A stretch of 48,448 nt of DNA from Pseudomonas sp. Leaf48 (GTDB lineage Bacteria > Pseudomonadota > Gammaproteobacteria > Pseudomonadales > Pseudomonadaceae), in assembly GCF_001421885.1 (NCBI RefSeq), contig NZ_LMLH01000015.1, positions 27,991 to 76,438 of the forward strand. The letters run 5' to 3'. Shown in pieces: positions 1 through 7,669 of the stretch. Both the position numbers and the translations under genes were made by a program. A model generated the notes under the pieces. It made no database searches, was not told the origin of the DNA, and saw nothing but the letters and a program-made list of their open reading frames with translations. Positions within the stretch are counted from its first letter, which is position 1. The number at the start of each line of letters is the position of its first letter.

Positions 1-8
1 CGGTCCAC

Positions 9-31
9 TGTAGGAGCGAGCACGCTCGCGA
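9..31. repeat. Single REP-like palindrome
   Basis: The stretch begins TGTAGGAGCGAGCACGCTCG and folds on GCGAG/CTCGC arms. It is the short REP core found in inverted pairs elsewhere in the window, here as a singlet at the window edge. Its partner may lie upstream, outside the window. Confidence 0.55.
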
Positions 32-170
32 TGGACTCAAGACCACCGCGGCGAACCAGACACCCCGCGTAATCGTTAACAACCATCGCAAACATACTCC
101 ACTCCCAAAAACACGGTCTGGAACCCTGCCGATTCCGTCACGGTTTTTCGATAGCTGGCTAAATTTCTCT

Positions 171-198
171 GAACTTTCGAAAAAAGCTCCGGGTCAAC
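171..198 (+). promoter_or_regulatory. AlgU (sigma-22)-type promoter candidate
   Basis: GAACTT at 171-176 is followed after 17 bp by TCAAC at 194-198. This resembles the AlgU/RpoE consensus GAACTT-N16/17-TCtgA. It lies about 120 bp before the lipoprotein pair that corresponds to PA3691-lptF, and lptF of P. aeruginosa is known to be AlgU-dependent. The -10 match is only partial. The rest of 1-316 holds one REP and nothing else recognised. Confidence 0.5.
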
Positions 199-316
199 CA
201 GGTAACCACACCTGGGACGAGCGTTTCAAATTCTCTCGAATTAGACGGTTCGCGGCTCCTTGCCCAGGATGGATTTTCAACGTTTATCTGGAGTTGACCC
301 AATGGAGTTGAAGACT

Positions 317-715
317 ATGAAAACCCGTACTGGCATCCCCTCGTTCACCCACCTGCGCAGTTTGAAACTGGCGGCGCTGGCCCTCGGCACCGGCCTGATT
401 CTGGCCGGTTGCGCCGGTAACCCTCCCACCGAGCAATACGCGGTAACCCAATCAGCCGTTAACGACGCCGTGAGCGCCGGTGGCACCGAGTTCGCCGCGG
501 TGGAAATGAAATCCGCCCAGGACAAGCTCAAGCAGGCCGAGATCGCCATGCATGACAAGAAATACGACGAGGCCCGACTGCTCGCCGAACAAGCCGAGTG
601 GGACGCTCGCGTGGCCGAGCGCAAGGCCCAGGCCATGAAAGCTGATCAGACGGTGAAGGACTCTCAGAAAGGGGTCCAGGAACTGCGTCAGGAAAGCCAG
701 CGCACCGTTCAATAA
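317..715 (+). CDS. DUF4398-type outer membrane lipoprotein (PA3691-like)
   Basis: A 132-residue lipoprotein is predicted. The chosen ATG has a GGAG about 9 bp upstream and puts a short basic N-terminus before a hydrophobic stretch ending in the lipobox LAGC (Cys about 31), so the protein should be lipidated. In-frame ATGs at 302 and 260 would lengthen the leader unnaturally. The mature part is charged and helical, rich in Ala, Lys, Glu and Gln (KSAQDKLKQAEIAMHDKKYD), as in DUF4398 proteins found beside OmpA-like lipoproteins. It ends 46 bp before the OmpA-family gene and probably shares its transcript. The function is unknown; an envelope-stress role is inferred from the neighbour and the AlgU-like promoter. 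Confidence 0.85.
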   Translation: MKTRTGIPSFTHLRSLKLAALALGTGLILAGCAGNPPTEQYAVTQSAVNDAVSAGGTEFAAVEMKSAQDKLKQAEIAMHDKKYDEARLLAEQAEWDARVAERKAQAMKADQTVKDSQKGVQELRQESQRTVQ

Positions 716-761
716 ACGCCGCGGCACGACGTATTTCTTATTCAACTAAAAGGACGAAACC

Positions 762-1559
762 ATGAAGCGCACACAATTGATGATCCCTGCCCTGCTGGCT
801 GTCACCGTTGCCTTGGCGGCCTGCTCCACGCCTCCCAACGCCAACCTCGAACAGGCCAGAACCAATTACGCCGGCCTGCAGGCCAACCCGCAGGCAAGCA
901 AAGTCGCCGCTCTGGAAACCAAGGAAGCCAGCGACTATTTGAACAAGGCCGACAAGGCCTACATGGACAAGGAAGACGCGGCCCAGGTTGACCAACTGGC
1001 GTATCTGACCAACCAGCGGGTGGAAGTCGCCAAGCAAACCATCGCCCTGCGCACCGCCGAAGCCAATCTCAAAGACGCCTCGGCGCAACGGGCCCAGGCC
1101 CGACTGGATGCCCGCGACCAACAGATCAAACAGTTGCAGAACAGCCTCAACGCCAAGCAGACCGATCGCGGCACCCTGGTGACCTTCGGTGACGTACTGT
1201 TCGCCACCGACAAAGCCGAGCTGAACTCCAACGGCTTGGTCAACACCAATAAACTGGCGCAGTACCTGCAGGAAAACCCGGACCGTAAAGTGATTGTCGA
1301 AGGCTATACCGACAGTACCGGTACGGCTTCGCACAACCAGTCGCTGTCGGAACGCCGCGCAAACTCCGTGCGTGCGGCGCTGGTGAAGATGGGTGTTGAT
1401 CCGACGCGCATCGTCGCCCAGGGTTATGGCAAGGAATATCCTGTAGCCGATAACACCAGTACTTCGGGGCGGGCGATGAACCGTCGGGTAGAAGTGACTA
1501 TTTCCAATGACAACCAGCCGGTGATTCCGCGTTCGGCGGTGAGTGTAAACAGCCAATAA
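762..1559 (+). CDS. lptF: OmpA-family peptidoglycan-associated lipoprotein (LptF-like)
   Basis: This 265-residue lipoprotein has a signal peptide with lipobox ALAAC (Cys about 21), then a helical DUF4398-like region (about 25-125), then an OmpA C-terminal domain (about 140-250). The peptidoglycan-binding signature is clear: VEGYTDSTG, then LSERRANSVRAAL, then the final NRRVEV. A good RBS (AAAAGGAC) precedes the ATG. The gene pair and its position near lysS correspond to PA3691-PA3692 of P. aeruginosa, where PA3692 is LptF, an AlgU-regulated outer membrane lipoprotein. It should tie the outer membrane to peptidoglycan and help under envelope or oxidative stress. The symbol lptF here means this lipoprotein, not the LPS-export permease. 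Confidence 0.85.
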   Translation: MKRTQLMIPALLAVTVALAACSTPPNANLEQARTNYAGLQANPQASKVAALETKEASDYLNKADKAYMDKEDAAQVDQLAYLTNQRVEVAKQTIALRTAEANLKDASAQRAQARLDARDQQIKQLQNSLNAKQTDRGTLVTFGDVLFATDKAELNSNGLVNTNKLAQYLQENPDRKVIVEGYTDSTGTASHNQSLSERRANSVRAALVKMGVDPTRIVAQGYGKEYPVADNTSTSGRAMNRRVEVTISNDNQPVIPRSAVSVNSQ

Positions 1560-1580
1560 CGGGTGGAAATACGTAACCAA

Positions 1581-1670
1581 TGTGGGAGCGGGCTTGCTCG
1601 CGAAGGCGGTGTGTCAGACAACAGTGATGTTGAATGTAAGACCGCATTCGCGAGCAAGCCCGCTCCCACA
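1581..1670. repeat. REPIN (two inverted REPs)
   Basis: TGTGGGAGCGGGCTTGCTCG at the left end is mirrored by CGAGCAAGCCCGCTCCCACA at the right end, about 45 bp apart from each other internally. The element lies between the convergent lptF and the 109-residue membrane protein gene and may also end or stabilise transcripts. Confidence 0.9.
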
Positions 1671-1686
1671 GTTGATTTATCCAGTC

Positions 1687-2016
1687 TTACTGCTCCAGCT
1701 TTTGCGGCGTTTCCTGCCCCATGCAACGCACGGCTTTCTTCTTGCTGTCCACCAGCACCCCGGTCAGGCCTTTCTGGTCCATGTCGAACAGCACCAGCAC
1801 ACCATCAACGCACTGCGCCACTTGCGAGGCCGGCTCCAGGGAGACTCGGTAGTCTTCACCCGGCACCGTCTTGAGCATGGTGAACTCGCTGAGCAGCAGC
1901 GCGTCTTCCGGTTTGGCAAAGTGCAGGTAGCCGTACCACCACAGGGCAGCTACCGTGCCGAGGATGCTGCAGATACCGGTGATGATCAGCGGGATGGCAT
2001 TACGTTCTTCACTCAT
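1687..2016 (-). CDS. Small single-pass membrane protein, unknown function
   Basis: A 109-residue protein with one N-terminal membrane segment (about residues 9-31, IPLIITGICSILGTVAALWW) and a soluble C-terminal part containing two Cys (CVDG and RCMG). The start codon overlaps the stop of the upstream hydrolase gene in an ATGA arrangement, so the two are translationally coupled. No known family was recognised. Its position between lptF and the QEGLA gene matches a small conserved Pseudomonas hypothetical. The C-terminal part probably faces the periplasm, but the topology is not certain. Confidence 0.75.
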   Translation of the reverse strand: MSEERNAIPLIITGICSILGTVAALWWYGYLHFAKPEDALLLSEFTMLKTVPGEDYRVSLEPASQVAQCVDGVLVLFDMDQKGLTGVLVDSKKKAVRCMGQETPQKLEQ

Positions 2017-2927
2017 TGCGGACTCTCTGGTGGTTCATCTTCAGAATGCTGGGGCGCCGGGTAATTGGGGATTTCACCCAGGCGGCGCAGACCGTTGAAA
2101 TGCTGCGGGTCATCAAGATAACGCAGCATGACGTTGCGCCAGACCGGGTCGGCGAAGGTCTGCACATGACCGCCCCGGGTCAGTTGCAACACTCGCGGCG
2201 GCGGCGCAGCTTGATACAGACGGATGCCGTTGGAAAGAGGCACGATCGGATCGTCGATGCTGTGGTAGATCAGTTTCGGCACGCCTTTGAGTTGCGCGAT
2301 TGAATTGATCGCGCTGTCACCATCCGGTACCAGCCACGACAGCGGCACCTGAAATGGCCAGGTCAGCCATGACGTACTCAGGACAAATTGCCCGACGTCG
2401 CGGTAGCTGGCGGGTGCGCCATCGAGCACGATGGCCTTGAGTTGCTTCTGCCGTTGCGGGTGCTGCACCAGATAATGCACGGCCATCGAGCCACCCAGGC
2501 TCTGGCCGAGCAAGACCAGCGGCTTGCCCTTGACCTCGGGTGCCTGGTCGAGCCATTTGAACGCGGTGTCGATGTCCTGATAGATCCCCGACAGGCTCGG
2601 TTCGCCCTCGGACAGGCCGTATCCGCGATAGTCGATCAGCAACACCTGGTAACCGTTTTTCGGTAACCAGAAGCTGCCGCCGAGGTGCATAGGCAGGTTG
2701 CCACCGTTGCCGTGCAGGTGCAGGACAGTGCCTTTGACTTCGACACCCTGCTTCGCCGGCAGCCACCAGGCATTCAGCTTGAGGCCGTCTGCGGTGGTCA
2801 GGGTGACCTCGCGGTATTGAAGACCGGCTTTTTCCGGGGTGAATAGCTGGCCGGGTTCAGGGTAGAACAGCAACGAGCCGCAACCGCTCAAGGTCAGGAG
2901 GAGGCAAACGATGCCGAGGATTCTCAT
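2013..2927 (-). CDS. Lipoprotein alpha/beta hydrolase
   Basis: A 304-residue alpha/beta-hydrolase, probably anchored as a lipoprotein: MRILGIVCLLLTLSGCG has a lipobox at Cys16. An upstream in-frame extension to 3011 was rejected because it reads through a REPIN. Visible motifs are HLHGNGGN (oxyanion region), the nucleophile elbow GQSLGGS, an acid-loop SIDDPIVP and a C-terminal GGHVQTF His. This is the fold of the BEM46/YfhR-like serine hydrolases. The substrate is unknown; an esterase or thioesterase acting in the periplasm is plausible. It overlaps the next gene (1687-2016) by 4 bp. Confidence 0.85.
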   Translation of the reverse strand: MRILGIVCLLLTLSGCGSLLFYPEPGQLFTPEKAGLQYREVTLTTADGLKLNAWWLPAKQGVEVKGTVLHLHGNGGNLPMHLGGSFWLPKNGYQVLLIDYRGYGLSEGEPSLSGIYQDIDTAFKWLDQAPEVKGKPLVLLGQSLGGSMAVHYLVQHPQRQKQLKAIVLDGAPASYRDVGQFVLSTSWLTWPFQVPLSWLVPDGDSAINSIAQLKGVPKLIYHSIDDPIVPLSNGIRLYQAAPPPRVLQLTRGGHVQTFADPVWRNVMLRYLDDPQHFNGLRRLGEIPNYPAPQHSEDEPPESPQ

Positions 2928-2970
2928 CCGTTGAAGCCTCGCATTAATGGTGGTTGGAACACAGAACGAA

Positions 2971-3060
2971 TGTGGGAGCGGGCTTGCTCGCGAAAGCAGT
3001 GTGTCAGTCAATAGACGTTCTGAATGTTAGACCGCATTCGCGAGCAAGCCCGCTCCCACA
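2971..3060. repeat. REPIN (two inverted REPs)
   Basis: Arms TGTGGGAGCGGGCTTGCTCG and its reverse complement are separated by a short variable spacer. It is nearly identical in arms and layout to the element at 1581-1670. It separates two minus-strand genes. Confidence 0.9.
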
Positions 3061-3073
3061 GGGGCCGACTCAC

Positions 3074-4351
3074 TCACAGGATGTTGGAGTAATCCGCCTC
3101 GATCCGGTCCAGGCTCAGGTGGTTGAGGAAGTTGGAGAAGCACATCCACGCCGACAATGCGTTCATGTCGCGAAACTGTTCCGGCAGGTACTTGGGCGGT
3201 ACCACCAGGCCTTCATCCACCAGCTGGCGCAAGGTGCGCATGTCTTCCAGAGTGGTCTTGCCGCAGAACAGCAGCGGAATCTGCTCCAGCTTGCCTTTGC
3301 GCACCGCCAGCTGAATGTAGTTGTAAATCATGATGAAGCCCTTGAGATAGGACAAGTCTTTGGTAAATGGCAGACCTGTCGGCACCGAACCGCGGAAAAC
3401 GCGGCTGGTGTTGCTATAGCTGTCAGCCATCTCGAAGCCTTGCTCACGGAAGAACTCGAACACCTGCAGGAAGTCGGCGCCCTCTTCCACCATATGAATC
3501 GCCCGGGTGCGGTTGGTCAGTTTGCGCAAGCGACTGGGGTAGGAAGCGAAGGTGATGATCTCCATCAGGATCGCCAGGCCTTCCTGGGTCACCGTGGACG
3601 AGGGTGGGCCTTTGGACAGGAAGGTACAGATAGGCTGGTTCAAGCCGTTGAGCGTGGTGCCAACGTGCACCAGCCCTTCGTGGACTTCCAGGGCGCGCAC
3701 GTCGCGCTGGTTGAACATCGCATCGGTGCGGATCTTGATGTAGTCGGCACCGGCCGCCGCATCGGCAACAATCCCGTCGGATTCGAATACCCGGATGGTT
3801 TCCTCGGCCTCGCCAAACACTTTGTTCAGGCGATGCTGCAGCATGTCCACCGCTTCCTTGGCGGTCAGCGTCTTGGGTTCATCCTTGAGGTCACCACGGC
3901 CGTCGATGTTGTTCAGGTAGTCGGACAGCATCAGTCCCAGGTCGGACAGGGTCGGGTCTCCGGCGTGGAACGCATCGGAAGCGGCGCCGTAAAGCTCCTG
4001 GGAAATCAGGCCGAAGTCCTCGGTACCGCGCGCTTCGAGCATGCGCACTACCATGCGGTATTCCTTGCACATGCGCCGCATGATCTGCCCGACCGGGTTG
4101 AACTGGCCGAGCTGGCGAGTGATGTCGCGCTCGATATTCTGGAACTCCAGCTTCACCTGGCTGGAGTCGAACGCCAGAGGCCGGTTGAGGTAGTAGTCGC
4201 GATCCACTGCGGGCATTTCCTTGCCCTTGGCCTTCAGGAAGCCTTTGCGAATGTTGTCATCCCATTTGACCGCATCGAGTACGCGAATCGGCGTCTGCGC
4301 CAGCACAATGCGGTCAGACAAAATGCGTATCGACTGCTGGTAATCGTCCAC
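3074..4351 (-). CDS. QEGLA-motif protein (DUF1704), putative zinc metallocarboxypeptidase
   Basis: A 425-residue protein of the family named 'flavohemoglobin expression-modulating QEGLA motif protein'. The QEGLA sequence is at about residues 256-260, after HEGLVH at 224-229. The pair HExxxH plus a downstream Glu is the metal-binding arrangement of the related eukaryotic MATCAP/KIAA0895 tubulin carboxypeptidases, so a zinc peptidase activity is a reasonable inference; the bacterial substrate is not known to me. No signal peptide or membrane segment is visible, so it should be cytoplasmic. It sits 29 bp downstream of the lipoprotein gene at 4381-4935 and may be co-transcribed with it. The family name reflects an old genetic effect, not a proven role. 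Confidence 0.88.
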   Translation of the reverse strand: MDDYQQSIRILSDRIVLAQTPIRVLDAVKWDDNIRKGFLKAKGKEMPAVDRDYYLNRPLAFDSSQVKLEFQNIERDITRQLGQFNPVGQIMRRMCKEYRMVVRMLEARGTEDFGLISQELYGAASDAFHAGDPTLSDLGLMLSDYLNNIDGRGDLKDEPKTLTAKEAVDMLQHRLNKVFGEAEETIRVFESDGIVADAAAGADYIKIRTDAMFNQRDVRALEVHEGLVHVGTTLNGLNQPICTFLSKGPPSSTVTQEGLAILMEIITFASYPSRLRKLTNRTRAIHMVEEGADFLQVFEFFREQGFEMADSYSNTSRVFRGSVPTGLPFTKDLSYLKGFIMIYNYIQLAVRKGKLEQIPLLFCGKTTLEDMRTLRQLVDEGLVVPPKYLPEQFRDMNALSAWMCFSNFLNHLSLDRIEADYSNIL

Positions 4352-4380
4352 GCGGAACTCCTGTAGAAAAACGTGCCGGG

Positions 4381-4935
4381 TTATTTGGTTTTGGCCTGGT
4401 GCTGGTAGCGCACGGCCTCGACGAACACATCGGTATTGGCCGGGTCGTCGAGGTACGCCGAGACTTGATCCATGTTGCTGTCGATCAGCACGCCATCGCC
4501 ATCGTCAGTCTGGAAGCCTTGTCCGCTCAGGGAGCGTTGTTTGATGGCCTGGTTGATCTGGTCGAGGTCGAGGTTATAAACCACCAGTTCATGTTTGTCG
4601 GTGAGTTCGAAGCCGGCGATAGTGAAATGCCCGCCGAACTGCGCCGGCACTTTCGCCGACAGATACCAGCGATTGCCATGACGCGACACGGTGAAGGGAT
4701 AAGCTTCGCGCTCCTTGGGCCTGGCCCTGTAGTAGCTGACGGCCTGATAGCGATTATCGCCGATGCGGGTCAGCTCCAGGTTGAGCGGCTCACCCCAGGC
4801 GTTGGTGCTGGTCCATTCGCCAAGCAGCCCTTTGGGCGCGGGCTCGCTGGTGGGCAGCGGCGCCTTGAACGTCACCAGGCAGCCGCTGAGCAGCAGGAAC
4901 GACAAGGCGATCACAACGACACGCCAGACTCTCAT
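4381..4935 (-). CDS. Conserved hypothetical lipoprotein
   Basis: A 184-residue protein with lipobox LLSGC (Cys about 19) after a basic-hydrophobic leader MRVWRVVVIALSFLL, so a lipoprotein is likely. The mature region begins with a GEWTS-like segment and is rich in beta strands, as in small lipocalin-like envelope proteins, but no family was identified with confidence. It is followed by the QEGLA gene on the same strand. The start is supported by GGGAGTG a few bases upstream on the minus strand. Confidence 0.75.
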   Translation of the reverse strand: MRVWRVVVIALSFLLLSGCLVTFKAPLPTSEPAPKGLLGEWTSTNAWGEPLNLELTRIGDNRYQAVSYYRARPKEREAYPFTVSRHGNRWYLSAKVPAQFGGHFTIAGFELTDKHELVVYNLDLDQINQAIKQRSLSGQGFQTDDGDGVLIDSNMDQVSAYLDDPANTDVFVEAVRYQHQAKTK

Positions 4936-4997
4936 TCAACACTCCCTATCGACACGCTTCGCCCTAAAATGACCACCTCAGCCTGTGGACGCGAGCC

Positions 4998-5242
4998 CGT
5001 GGCGAGGGGCTTGTGTGGCAAGAGGGCCTGTGTGGCAAAGGGGCTTGTGCGGCCAGGGTGCTTTTGTGGCGAGGGGGCTTGCCAACGTTGGACTACGCAG
5101 TAGTCCCTGTTTTGGGGCCGCTTCGCGGCCCGACGGGGGCAAGCCCCCTCGCCACAAAAGCAACCCTAGCCACACAAGCACCCTAGCCACAAAAGTCCCC
5201 CGGCCACAAAACCCCTCTCACCACACAAGCCCGCTCTTACAG
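4998..5242. repeat. Expanded two-armed array of inverted 16-18 bp units
   Basis: Five tandem copies of a unit like TGTGGCAAGAGGGCCTG run from 4998 to about 5081 with a 17-bp step. After a centre containing GGGGCCGC-TTC-GCGGCCC, six inverted copies such as CAAGCCCCCTCGCCACA run from 5140 to 5242, again 17-18 bp each. The inner pair (5065-5083 and 5138-5156) matches the ordinary Pseudomonas repeat seen at 34089-34225 and 37911-38060. The outer copies are more diverged. It fills the gap between the lipoprotein and TetR genes; no gene was found in it. Confidence 0.85.
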
Positions 5243-5245
5243 GAA

Positions 5246-5962
5246 TCACACCGACGCCAGCACCAAATGCATGTAACGCGTCAGGATACCGAGCATTTCC
5301 TCTTCGGCGTCAGGTTCGGCGTCATTGAGCAGGCCCTGATATTCCATCCGCCCGATAATCGCCGTCAACACTTTGGCATCCTGGTCAGGCTCACGGGAAC
5401 CCAGTACCTGAAATAACTGGCAGGTGCCCTGCAGCAGAATCTGCTGATGCGAGCGCACCAGTTGGGCCAGGCGCGGGTTGAGCAACGCTTCCTGACGAAA
5501 CGCCTGCTCGGCCATCAAGTGCTCGCGGCGGTTGACCAGTTGCCGATGGACATAGTCGGTCATCAGCCGTGCGATGTTGTCCGCCAGCTTCGAGCGCGCC
5601 TGCGGGCTGCCGTCGCCGCTGTCGACCATCTCGCGCAACAGGCCTTCATTGTTGATCCACAACTTGGCCATGTAGGCCGCGCTGCGCTCAACGTATTGGG
5701 CGAAGGTATCGTTGAGCAGGTCATCGATATCCTTGAAATAGTAGGTGGTCGCCGACAATGGCACCGCCGCCTCGGCCGCCACCGCACGGTGGCGTACAGC
5801 CCGCACGCCATCGCGCACGACGATGCGCATGGCGGCATCGAGGATGTCCTGTCGACGCTGCTCGCTGCCCTGTCGGCTGGCCTTGCGGCCCTGGTACTGA
5901 ACACTTTCAGCGACCGCAGTGGCGATATCCGCTGCACCTTCTTGAGCTATTGCACGAATCAC
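5246..5962 (-). CDS. TetR-family transcriptional regulator (PA3699-like)
   Basis: A 238-residue regulator with a TetR DNA-binding domain at about residues 33-85: RRQDILDAAMRIVVRDGVRA, then VPLSATTYYFKDIDDLL, the usual recognition helix. It has an N-terminal extension of about 30 residues before the domain. The C-terminal part is the helical ligand/dimer domain; the ligand cannot be read from sequence. The start is GTG with GAGGAAA about 10 bp upstream. It is downstream of lysS on the same strand but separated by a terminator, and an imperfect palindrome lies just upstream of its start (5997-6012), so autoregulation is likely. Position next to lysS matches PA3699. Confidence 0.88.
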   Translation of the reverse strand: MIRAIAQEGAADIATAVAESVQYQGRKASRQGSEQRRQDILDAAMRIVVRDGVRAVRHRAVAAEAAVPLSATTYYFKDIDDLLNDTFAQYVERSAAYMAKLWINNEGLLREMVDSGDGSPQARSKLADNIARLMTDYVHRQLVNRREHLMAEQAFRQEALLNPRLAQLVRSHQQILLQGTCQLFQVLGSREPDQDAKVLTAIIGRMEYQGLLNDAEPDAEEEMLGILTRYMHLVLASV

Positions 5963-5996
5963 GACAGGTATTTCCTCTCAGGTGAAAGTCACAAGT

Positions 5997-6012
5997 TGAT
6001 ACGTTTGTACCA
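5997..6012. promoter_or_regulatory. Candidate TetR operator palindrome
   Basis: TGATACGTTTGTACCA reads as TGRTAC-N4-GTAYCA, an inverted repeat with one mismatch, 35 bp upstream of the TetR start codon. Size and location fit an autoregulatory TetR operator. Confidence 0.4.
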
Positions 6013-6022
6013 GACAGGCAAT

Positions 6023-6050
6023 AAAAAACCGCCTGAAGAGGCGGTTTTTT
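6023..6050 (-). terminator. Rho-independent terminator after lysS
   Basis: AAAAAACCGCC-TGAAGA-GGCGGTTTTTT gives a 7-bp GC stem extended by A/T runs on both sides. It begins 11 bp after the lysS stop codon. The symmetry would let it work in both directions. Confidence 0.9.
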
Positions 6051-6061
6051 AAGTGAAACAC

Positions 6062-7564
6062 TTACGCTTGCGGCCGCATGTGCGGGAACAGTATCACGTC
6101 GCGGATCGACGGTGAGTTGGTCAACAACATCACCAGGCGGTCGATGCCGATACCTTCACCGGCGGTTGGCGGCATACCGTATTCAAGGGCACGCACGAAG
6201 TCGGCGTCGTAGTGCATGGCTTCGTCGTCGCCGGCGTCCTTGTCGGCCACCTGGGCCATGAAGCGCTCGGCCTGGTCTTCCGCGTCGTTCAACTCGGAGT
6301 AGGCGTTGGCGATTTCACGGCCGCCGATGAACAGCTCGAAACGGTCGGTGACGTTCGGGTTGTCGTCGTTGCGACGGGCCAGCGGCGACACTTCGAACGG
6401 GTACTGGGTGATGAAGTGCGGCTGCTCCAGTTTGTGCTCGACCAGCTCTTCGAAAATCATCACCTGCAATTTACCCAGGCCTTCGAAACCCAGCACCTTG
6501 GCGCCGGCTTTCTTGGCGATGGCACGGGCCTTGTCGATGTCGTTCAGGTCGTCAGCGGTCAGCTCAGGGTTGTACTTGAGGATCGAGTCGAACACCGACA
6601 GACGCACGAACGGCTCGCCGAAGTGGAACACCTTGTCGCCGTACGGCACATCGGTGCTGCCCAGAACCAGCTGCGCCAGCTCACGGAACAGTTCTTCGGT
6701 CAGGTCCATGTTGTCTTCGTAGTCGGCGTAAGCCTGATAGAACTCCAACATGGTGAATTCAGGGTTGTGACGAGTCGATACGCCTTCGTTACGGAAGTTG
6801 CGGTTGATCTCGAACACTTTTTCAAACCCGCCAACAACAAGCCGCTTGAGGTACAACTCAGGCGCAATGCGCAAGAACATTTCCATGTCCAGCGCGTTGT
6901 GGTGGGTTTCAAACGGTTTGGCTGCCGCGCCGCCCGGAATGGATTGCAGCATCGGCGTTTCCACTTCCAGGAAGTCACGCTTCATCAGGAAGGTACGGAT
7001 GTGGGCGATGACTTGCGAACGCACGCGGAACGTCTGGCGCACGTCTTCGTTGACGATCAGGTCAACATAACGCTGGCGGTAGCGCTGCTCGGTGTCGGTC
7101 AGGCCGTGGTGCTTGTCCGGCAGTGGGCGCAGGGACTTGGTCAGCAGGCGCACGTTGGTCATTTCAACGTACAGGTCACCTTTGCCGGAACGGGCCAGGG
7201 TGCCTTCGGCGGCAATGATGTCGCCCATGTCCCAGGTTTTCACCGCGGCCAGGGTTTCTTCGGACAGAGTCTTGCGGTTGACGTAGACCTGGATTCGTCC
7301 GGTCATGTCCTGGATTACCATGAACGAGCCACGGTTGAGCATGATACGACCGGCAACCTTGACCGGGATCGCAGCCTCTGCCAGCTCTTCCTTGGTCTTG
7401 TCCGCGTACTGTTTCTGCAGCACATCGCAGTAGTTGTCGCGGCGGAAGTCGTTGGGGAAGGCATTGCCCTTGGCGCGCTCGGCAGCAAGCTTTTCCTTGC
7501 GCAGGGCGATCAGGGAGTTTTCTTCCTGTTGCAGGGCTTGCGGGTCGAGTTCTTGGTCGCTCAT
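6062..7564 (-). CDS. lysS: Lysyl-tRNA synthetase, class II
   Basis: A 500-residue cytoplasmic enzyme that charges tRNA-Lys with lysine using ATP. It has the N-terminal OB-fold anticodon-binding domain (about 65-145) and the class II catalytic core: motif 2 [20 protein letters not shown] and motif 3 [11 protein letters not shown] near the C-terminus. The length is typical for bacterial LysS. It lies 105 bp downstream of prfB on the same strand, the conserved prfB-lysS order, with a GC hairpin and REP between them, and is followed by a strong terminator. Confidence 0.97.
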   Translation of the reverse strand: MSDQELDPQALQQEENSLIALRKEKLAAERAKGNAFPNDFRRDNYCDVLQKQYADKTKEELAEAAIPVKVAGRIMLNRGSFMVIQDMTGRIQVYVNRKTLSEETLAAVKTWDMGDIIAAEGTLARSGKGDLYVEMTNVRLLTKSLRPLPDKHHGLTDTEQRYRQRYVDLIVNEDVRQTFRVRSQVIAHIRTFLMKRDFLEVETPMLQSIPGGAAAKPFETHHNALDMEMFLRIAPELYLKRLVVGGFEKVFEINRNFRNEGVSTRHNPEFTMLEFYQAYADYEDNMDLTEELFRELAQLVLGSTDVPYGDKVFHFGEPFVRLSVFDSILKYNPELTADDLNDIDKARAIAKKAGAKVLGFEGLGKLQVMIFEELVEHKLEQPHFITQYPFEVSPLARRNDDNPNVTDRFELFIGGREIANAYSELNDAEDQAERFMAQVADKDAGDDEAMHYDADFVRALEYGMPPTAGEGIGIDRLVMLLTNSPSIRDVILFPHMRPQA

Positions 7565-7595
7565 GTCTTTAAATATTCCATCACGGGTTCGTTGC

Positions 7596-7640
7596 CCCCG
7601 GCCTGCGGCCGGGGATCGCCAGCAAGCCGGCTCCTACAAG
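7596..7640. repeat. GC hairpin plus single REP between prfB and lysS
   Basis: CCCCGGCC-TGC-GGCCGGGG (7596-7614) is a perfect 8-bp stem. It is followed by ATCGCCAGCAAGCCGGCTCC, the core of the REP type also seen at 30451-30539. No T-tract follows, so it may moderate rather than end prfB-lysS transcription. Confidence 0.7.
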
Positions 7641-7669
7641 GGATCGAGACCGATCCCGTATTGCATGTC

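Noticed and set aside
2954..4366. Plus-strand open frame of 470 codons opposite the QEGLA gene
   Set aside because: It starts inside a REPIN and mirrors the QEGLA gene; no support on its own.
4978..5190. Minus-strand 70-codon frame with repeated 'LATK/LATQA' motifs
   Set aside because: It is the translation of the inverted 17-mer array, not a gene.
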